From Cocos nucifera (lineage: Eukaryota > Streptophyta > Magnoliopsida > Arecales > Arecaceae), in assembly GCA_006176705.1 (NCBI GenBank), contig QRFJ01002506.1, positions 1-64,000 on the forward strand: a stretch of 64,000 bases of DNA, read 5' to 3'. The translations under genes were made by a program, and so were the position numbers. Within the stretch, counting starts at the first letter, position 1. Each line of letters starts with the position of its first letter. The notes beneath the pieces were generated by a model. It had not been told where the DNA came from. It searched no databases and saw only the letters and a program-made list of their open reading frames with translations. Below are positions 59,472 to 64,000 of this stretch, one piece after another.

Positions 59472-61190
59472 ATAGAAATTTCTCAACCAAATAATCATAT
59501 AAAAGAATCAGAACACATAACTCCTATCCATAGGTTTGAAAAAGTACGATATACACCTGTGAGGCACGGGTTCATTATTGAGAACAATGAAGCCCAAGTC
59601 ATTGAGAATGACAAACCTCTGACCTATATGGAAGCAATCAAAAGTAAGGACTCTTACAAATGGCTGGCTGCCATGCAATCCAAAATGGAATCCATGTACA
59701 CTAACAAAGTATGGACTTTGGTGGATGTACTAGAGGATATAAATTCTATTGGATGCAAATAGATTTTTAAGAAAAAGATTGGAGCCGATGGTCAAATTAA
59801 AACTTATAAGGCTAGATTGGTGGCTAAAGGTTTTAAGCAAAAATAGAGGATTGATTATGATGAAATATTTTCACCTGTTGCCATGCTCAAATCTATTCAG
59901 ATTATGCTTGCCATAGCAGCATACCATGATTATAAAATATGGCAAATGGATGTGAGACCGCCTTCCTTAATGGTTTCCTTGAGGAGGAGGTCTATATGTC
60001 ATAGCCAGAGGGATTTGAGTCAAATGAGAGACCAAATCAGGTATGCAAGCTTAAGAGATCCATTTATGGATTAAAGCAAGCATCAAGGAGTTGGAACATC
60101 CATTTTGATGATAACAGTCAAAAGAGTTTGGTTTCATCAAGAATGTGGATGAACCGTGTGTGTACAAGAAAACTAGTGGGAGAACTATAGTCTTCTTTGT
60201 TCTGTATGTAGATGACATACTCCTCATTGGAAATGATATTCCAATGTTGCAATCATTCAAATTATGGCTATCAAATAAGTTTTCCATGCAAGACTTGGGA
60301 GAAGCATCCTATATACTAGGAATAAAGATCTATAGAGATAGATCTAAGAGGATGCTAGGCTTGTCCCAATCTAGGTACATTGACTTAATACTAAAAAGAT
60401 TCAGTATGGATGGGAGTAAAAGAGGTTACTTACCCATGAGTCAAGGCATACATCTCTCTAAAAGGATGTCTCCAAAGACACTTGAAGAGAGAAATAGAAT
60501 GAGTTCTATTCCTTATGCTTCGGCTGTTGGATCAATAATGTATGCCATGTTATGTACAAGGCCTGATGTTGCTTATGCTTTAGGCATTGCAAGTAGATTT
60601 CAAGCTGATCCAGGAGAGGATCATTGGAAAGCTATGAAAAATATTCTTAAGTACTTGAGAAGGACTAAAGATATTTTTCTAGTATATGGTGGTTCTGATC
60701 TTAAACTAGAAGCATATTCTAACTCTAGTTTTCAATCAGAGCTAGATAATAGCAAATCCATTCAGGGTGTCTTTACTCTGAACGATGGAGTAGTGAGTTA
60801 GAAGAGTACTAAGCAGCCAACTATAGCTGACTCAACCACTGAGGCAGAATACATAGCTGTAAGTGAAAGCCACCAAGGAAGCTGTCTGGATGAAGAAGTT
60901 CATCACTGAATTGGGTGTTATTCCTAAAATTAAGAATCCAATACCACTTTACTATGATAATACTAGAGTTGTTGCTCAAGCAAAGGAATCAAGGTCTCAT
61001 CATAAATTCAAACACATTCTAAGATGCTTCCATCTTGTTCATGAAATTATTGAAAGATAAGATGTAGTCATAGAACGAGTTGACACAAAGAACAGCATAG
61101 CAGACCCATTCACTAAGGCTTTACCACTACAACTATTTGATTGCCACCTTGATTGTATGGGATTAAAATATAACGGCGATTGGCTTTAGT
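59472..61190 (+). pseudogene. F2 reverse transcriptase-RNase H (broken)
   Basis: Linker and RT start at 59559-59762, ended by GCK*I (TAG 59760-59762, Trp codon lost). Another TAG lies near 59844 after GFKQK. A one-base loss near 59955 shifts the frame until about 60070. A long open run at 60145-60801 (218 codons) holds the catalytic YVDD (60205-60216), the thumb and RNase H start, and ends at TAG where Trp is usual (VVS*K). RNase H continues with DSTTEAEYIAVSE (about 60830-60868) and TKALPLQLF (about 61110-61140). The polypurine tract ends at 61203. Confidence 0.88.
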
Positions 61191-61203
61191 GCAAGTGGGA
61201 GAT

Positions 61204-63704
61204 TGAAAGGAGTATGCCCTCAAGCCAATCAAATTTTTTTTTGGGCAATTTTCGTCTTCCAAACTCATGTAATGATATTTTAAAAATAAATAAATAAAGA
61301 TATTTATTTCATCATATGTAGTGTCTTATTATTTATTTAAGATCATGATGAATTCCATAAATTAGGACTATGGTTTTAGGATTATGATGAGATCATACCA
61401 GTGAGACCTAAAACCTTAAAACCCTAATTTTAACATTCCTAGTCAATGGGACATTGAGTTGGGGATCAATATTTTTTGGTAAGCCTAGCACATCCTTTAT
61501 ATGCTCGATTGAGAGGATGATTGATCTCACAATAACTTGTGTATGACACTAATACAAGAATATGGGTGCTCATTAGAGAATGAGTTCACTGAATTGATCC
61601 AAATCAAGAATATCTAATGGAGTCTTATCTACATGTCAATAGATGGTTCTCATAGTGGAATTGTGCATGTAATCCTTTGACCTGAAACTACCATAGAATC
61701 TTATATATATAAATCCATATTTTGGTTCATACTCATTCATGACTCAGTTATGTATGGGATGATCTGGATATGGTAGATTATATATATGAAGGTTGTGAGT
61801 AGGTTAACATGGAATCGATCACTTCCTGGTAAGAGGAAATAGCATCCTACCTGCTTCAAACAAATGATGATTCAGGAAGACTTTGATCAAAGCATGATGA
61901 AAAATTAGAAATGGTTTCTAATATTTCATTAAATGAATCATCATCATAAGATTGAAAGAGAAATGAATATGATATTGGGATTGACATATTTCCATACCCA
62001 GAGTCATATTCAGGATGCAGGGAGATCGAAGGATCTAGTTGCATGGTAATTTTCCACTTGAAGGATATTTTTGGTATTTTCATCAAAATTTTACATCTTT
62101 TGGAAAGTCATGATATGTTGCTAGACGTCAATCATGTCTTGTGGGTTTGATCAAATTAAAATTTTAATTTGATCATTAAATTAGAAAGTGTTCTAAATTA
62201 AGTCAAATTGGGTTGGCTAGTTTTGACCTAAATCGGTTTGGTTAAGTTCTAACCAGATTAGGTCAAATCACACCCAGACCCACTGCTGGTTAGATGTGGA
62301 ATCCAATGGGTCACACACAAAGAGAATTGATTAAAGGATCTAATTGGATTAGACCATGTTTGCAAGATTAACATGCTAGCACATGTAGCAAACCCTAGCA
62401 CCTAGATTCGAATTGGATTCGAATCGACTTCCGATTTGGGCTAATTAAGGTCTGATTTAAGTCTAATAGGATTTGGTCTTGAATTGGATTAACCTAGACT
62501 GATTGGGCTTCAGTTGGGATGCCACATATCAGAATCTCACATGCCAAAGAGTCTCACTCTTATGTGTGGGAAGTCTTTCATGCGCAAAGAGTTTTTGGCG
62601 CATGGGATTAAGTTGGCGCCTACCTTCTTTGACTTTTTCCTATTTTTATGTTGCATAAATTTTTCAAATGGGCATGGACATCAGATATGGGGTGCAGAAG
62701 AGTCCTTCTGTAGATTAAATACTCCATTATTTTTGAGAAGGGACTCTTTGTCGCCCAGGATTCCTTGCCGCCCAAGACTCCTTGCCGCCCTCTCATCCTT
62801 GATGCCTCTTGGACCAAGTCAAAGTCCCTTGGGACTTTGACTATTCAAAGATCATCTCCATGCCATCTTTGCTGAATGGGCATCCCACTTCAAGGCCATT
62901 GGATGGCCTTCTTATCTGATCTAATGGTTATATCAGGGTGGCGCCAAAAATGAAAGCTTGCGACTCTTCGTAAATAACTTACGTAGAATTAGTCCAAGAG
63001 TCCTTCTGCTTTAAGGCACCTCTTGGACTAAGTCTACATGTCATGTTATTATTTGATTAGGCATGAGATAGGCTGAAGGGACATGAGATAATTATATGGA
63101 AAGGGTGCGAGAAAATGAGTTGGCACCCCTACGTACATTATAAATAAGGGTGCACACCAAGAGTCCGATGGTTGTGAAAATTATCTTTCTTTCTTACAAG
63201 TATTTTCTTATTGTCCATTTTTTTTCTTCCCTTCTCTTGTTCTAGATCCTTGTCCTTATAAGGATTAGAAGTCATCTTAGGATAGAGATTAGGAAGAAAA
63301 ATTAAGAAGATAAGAAAAAAGAAAGATAGGTAAGGAGAGGCAAGGAAGGTGACATAAAGGCTAAAGGAAGGTCTTGCCCATTTAATTAAAGTTCTTATTA
63401 TTAGAATTTTAATTATATATAAATCAGAGGTGCTGGTGTCTTGATCAAGTCTCCATATGGATCAACATTGGAGGGTGAACACGTGGGCACCTAGTGGAAC
63501 CCCTGATGGACTTGCTGTCGACAATTAGGGACAATTTAGGGTTTAGCGATAAGAGGTATGTTCTAATACTTTCTTTTATATTACAAATGCATGTTATATG
63601 ATTTAATTGCTAATAAAGGTGGTCCTAGGGTTTGGGTTTGATTTGTATGATTTTATAATTTTGGTTTGAAATCCGTACTTCCGCCTTGTACACCAATTCT
63701 ATCA
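61204..63704 (+). repeat. 3' LTR of F2 (complete)
   Basis: 2.50 kb, TGAAAGGAGTATGCCC to CCAATTCTATCA. TATA box at 63139-63146. The reverse strand carries the start of the same antisense open run seen at 41680-41976 and 57478-57218, interrupted here. Confidence 0.9.
63139..63146 (+). promoter_or_regulatory. Candidate TATA box in the F2 3' LTR
   Basis: TATAAATA in the context CATTATAAATAAGGGTGCACACC. The same region is deleted in the F2 5' LTR, so the element as it stands has lost its own upstream promoter. Confidence 0.55.
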
Positions 63705-64000
63705 AAAATAATTTTCTAATGACTCTTTAGGATATCCAATAAACCAAGCACTAAAGGACCTAGACTATAATTTGTCCACCTATTGTCTCTTGACATAGAT
63801 TGGACAACCCCAAATTCTGAGATGACTCGGACTTGATTTCTTACTATGTCATATCTCATATGGTGTGGTAGGAACGGTCTTAGAGGAAATCCTATTTAGT
63901 AAATATATAGCAGTCATCAGACTATGTTCCCAAAGAAACTCAGAGAGATCCATGAAGCCCATCATTGATCGGACCATATCTAATAGGATCTAATTTCTTC
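63705..64000 (-). pseudogene. A-family integrase C-terminal part, reversed (window edge)
   Basis: On the minus strand from the edge: DMVRSMMGFMDLSEFLWEHS, MTAIYLLNRIS and FIGYPKESLEN. All 296 bases are the exact reverse complement of 39733-40028 in A3, including its stops. It is the outer flank of the F2 insertion. Confidence 0.9.

Larger units (their letters stand above)
56680..63704 (+). mobile_element. F element copy F2 (plus), internally deleted, in reversed A integrase
   Basis: 5' LTR 56680-58467 (3' end missing), pol from pre-integrase to RNase H, polypurine tract, and complete 3' LTR 61204-63704. The PBS, leader, gag and protease are absent. The flanks GAAAT (56675-56679) and AAAAT (63705-63709) are a near-perfect target duplication. 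Sequence of the RT (SRYIDLILKRFSMDGSKRG, IPYASAVGSIMYAMLCTRPDVAYAL) suggests a Tork-type copia distinct from family A. The LTRs differ at several percent by eye over their first 260 bp. Confidence 0.87.

Noticed and set aside
62514..62840. 108-codon open run in the F2 3' LTR
   Set aside because: Non-coding LTR sequence; the related run at 43224-43487 diverges by frameshift and shows no known domain.
1..64000. A host protein-coding gene, tRNA or rRNA
   Set aside because: All recognisable protein sequence belongs to retrotransposons, and I saw no tRNA cloverleaf or rRNA-like stretch; the tRNA-like motifs are primer binding sites.

Overview
This window is plant nuclear DNA made almost entirely of LTR retrotransposons inserted into one another. 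I found no host gene, tRNA, rRNA, CRISPR array or bacterial-type system. The AT-rich sequence, initiator-Met primer binding sites, LTRs of 0.9 to 2.9 kb and Tork/Angela-like Ty1/copia proteins point to a monocot, most likely a palm (oil palm or date palm type). The palm assignment rests on general familiarity and was not checked by a search. Every coding region is broken by stops or frameshifts. I use letters for families: A (copies A1, A2, A3 and E), F, G and H.

Layout. 1-4150: remains of a Ty3/gypsy element on the minus strand, with an integrase (2985-4150), a degenerate tandem repeat (2040-2950) and coiled-coil ORF remains on the opposite strand (2-1855). This order matches the Tat lineage with an antisense extra ORF. 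4156-26118: copia element A1 (minus). It is split in gag by A2 (10151-23940, minus, perfect 5-bp target duplication), which is itself split by G (15582-19037, plus, perfect 5-bp duplication). G is a small element with only gag and protease. 26119-33792: an old copia element H (plus), inserted in the 5' LTR of A1. 33793-40028: A3 (plus), inserted in the 3' LTR of H. A3 is in turn interrupted in integrase by element F.

40029-64000 is structurally suspect. An F LTR on the minus strand (40029-42160) meets, through a spacer of about 50 bp, an F copy on the plus strand that ends at a 10-N gap (46761-46770). A-family reverse transcriptase follows (46771-47489), then a reversed LTR piece (47490-48007), then another A-family element E (48008-56150) rich in small indels. 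From 56151 to the end, the F insertion and its A flanks appear again in the opposite orientation: A piece, F2 (56680-63704), A piece. The last 296 bp are the exact reverse complement of 39733-40028. This is either an inverted duplication or one locus assembled twice.

The elements had the usual copia strategy: LTR promoter, Met-tRNA priming, and gag-protease-integrase-RT-RNase H. F copies lack the PBS, gag and protease. G lacks integrase and RT. Both would need proteins supplied by another element. The most notable signals are the LTR end of G, which carries extra PBS-like hairpins; a consensus splice donor in the long leaders of A and H; twin hairpins conserved in A-family LTRs; and stop codons in A3 gag that repeatedly replace CAG, as expected from CHG-methylation decay.
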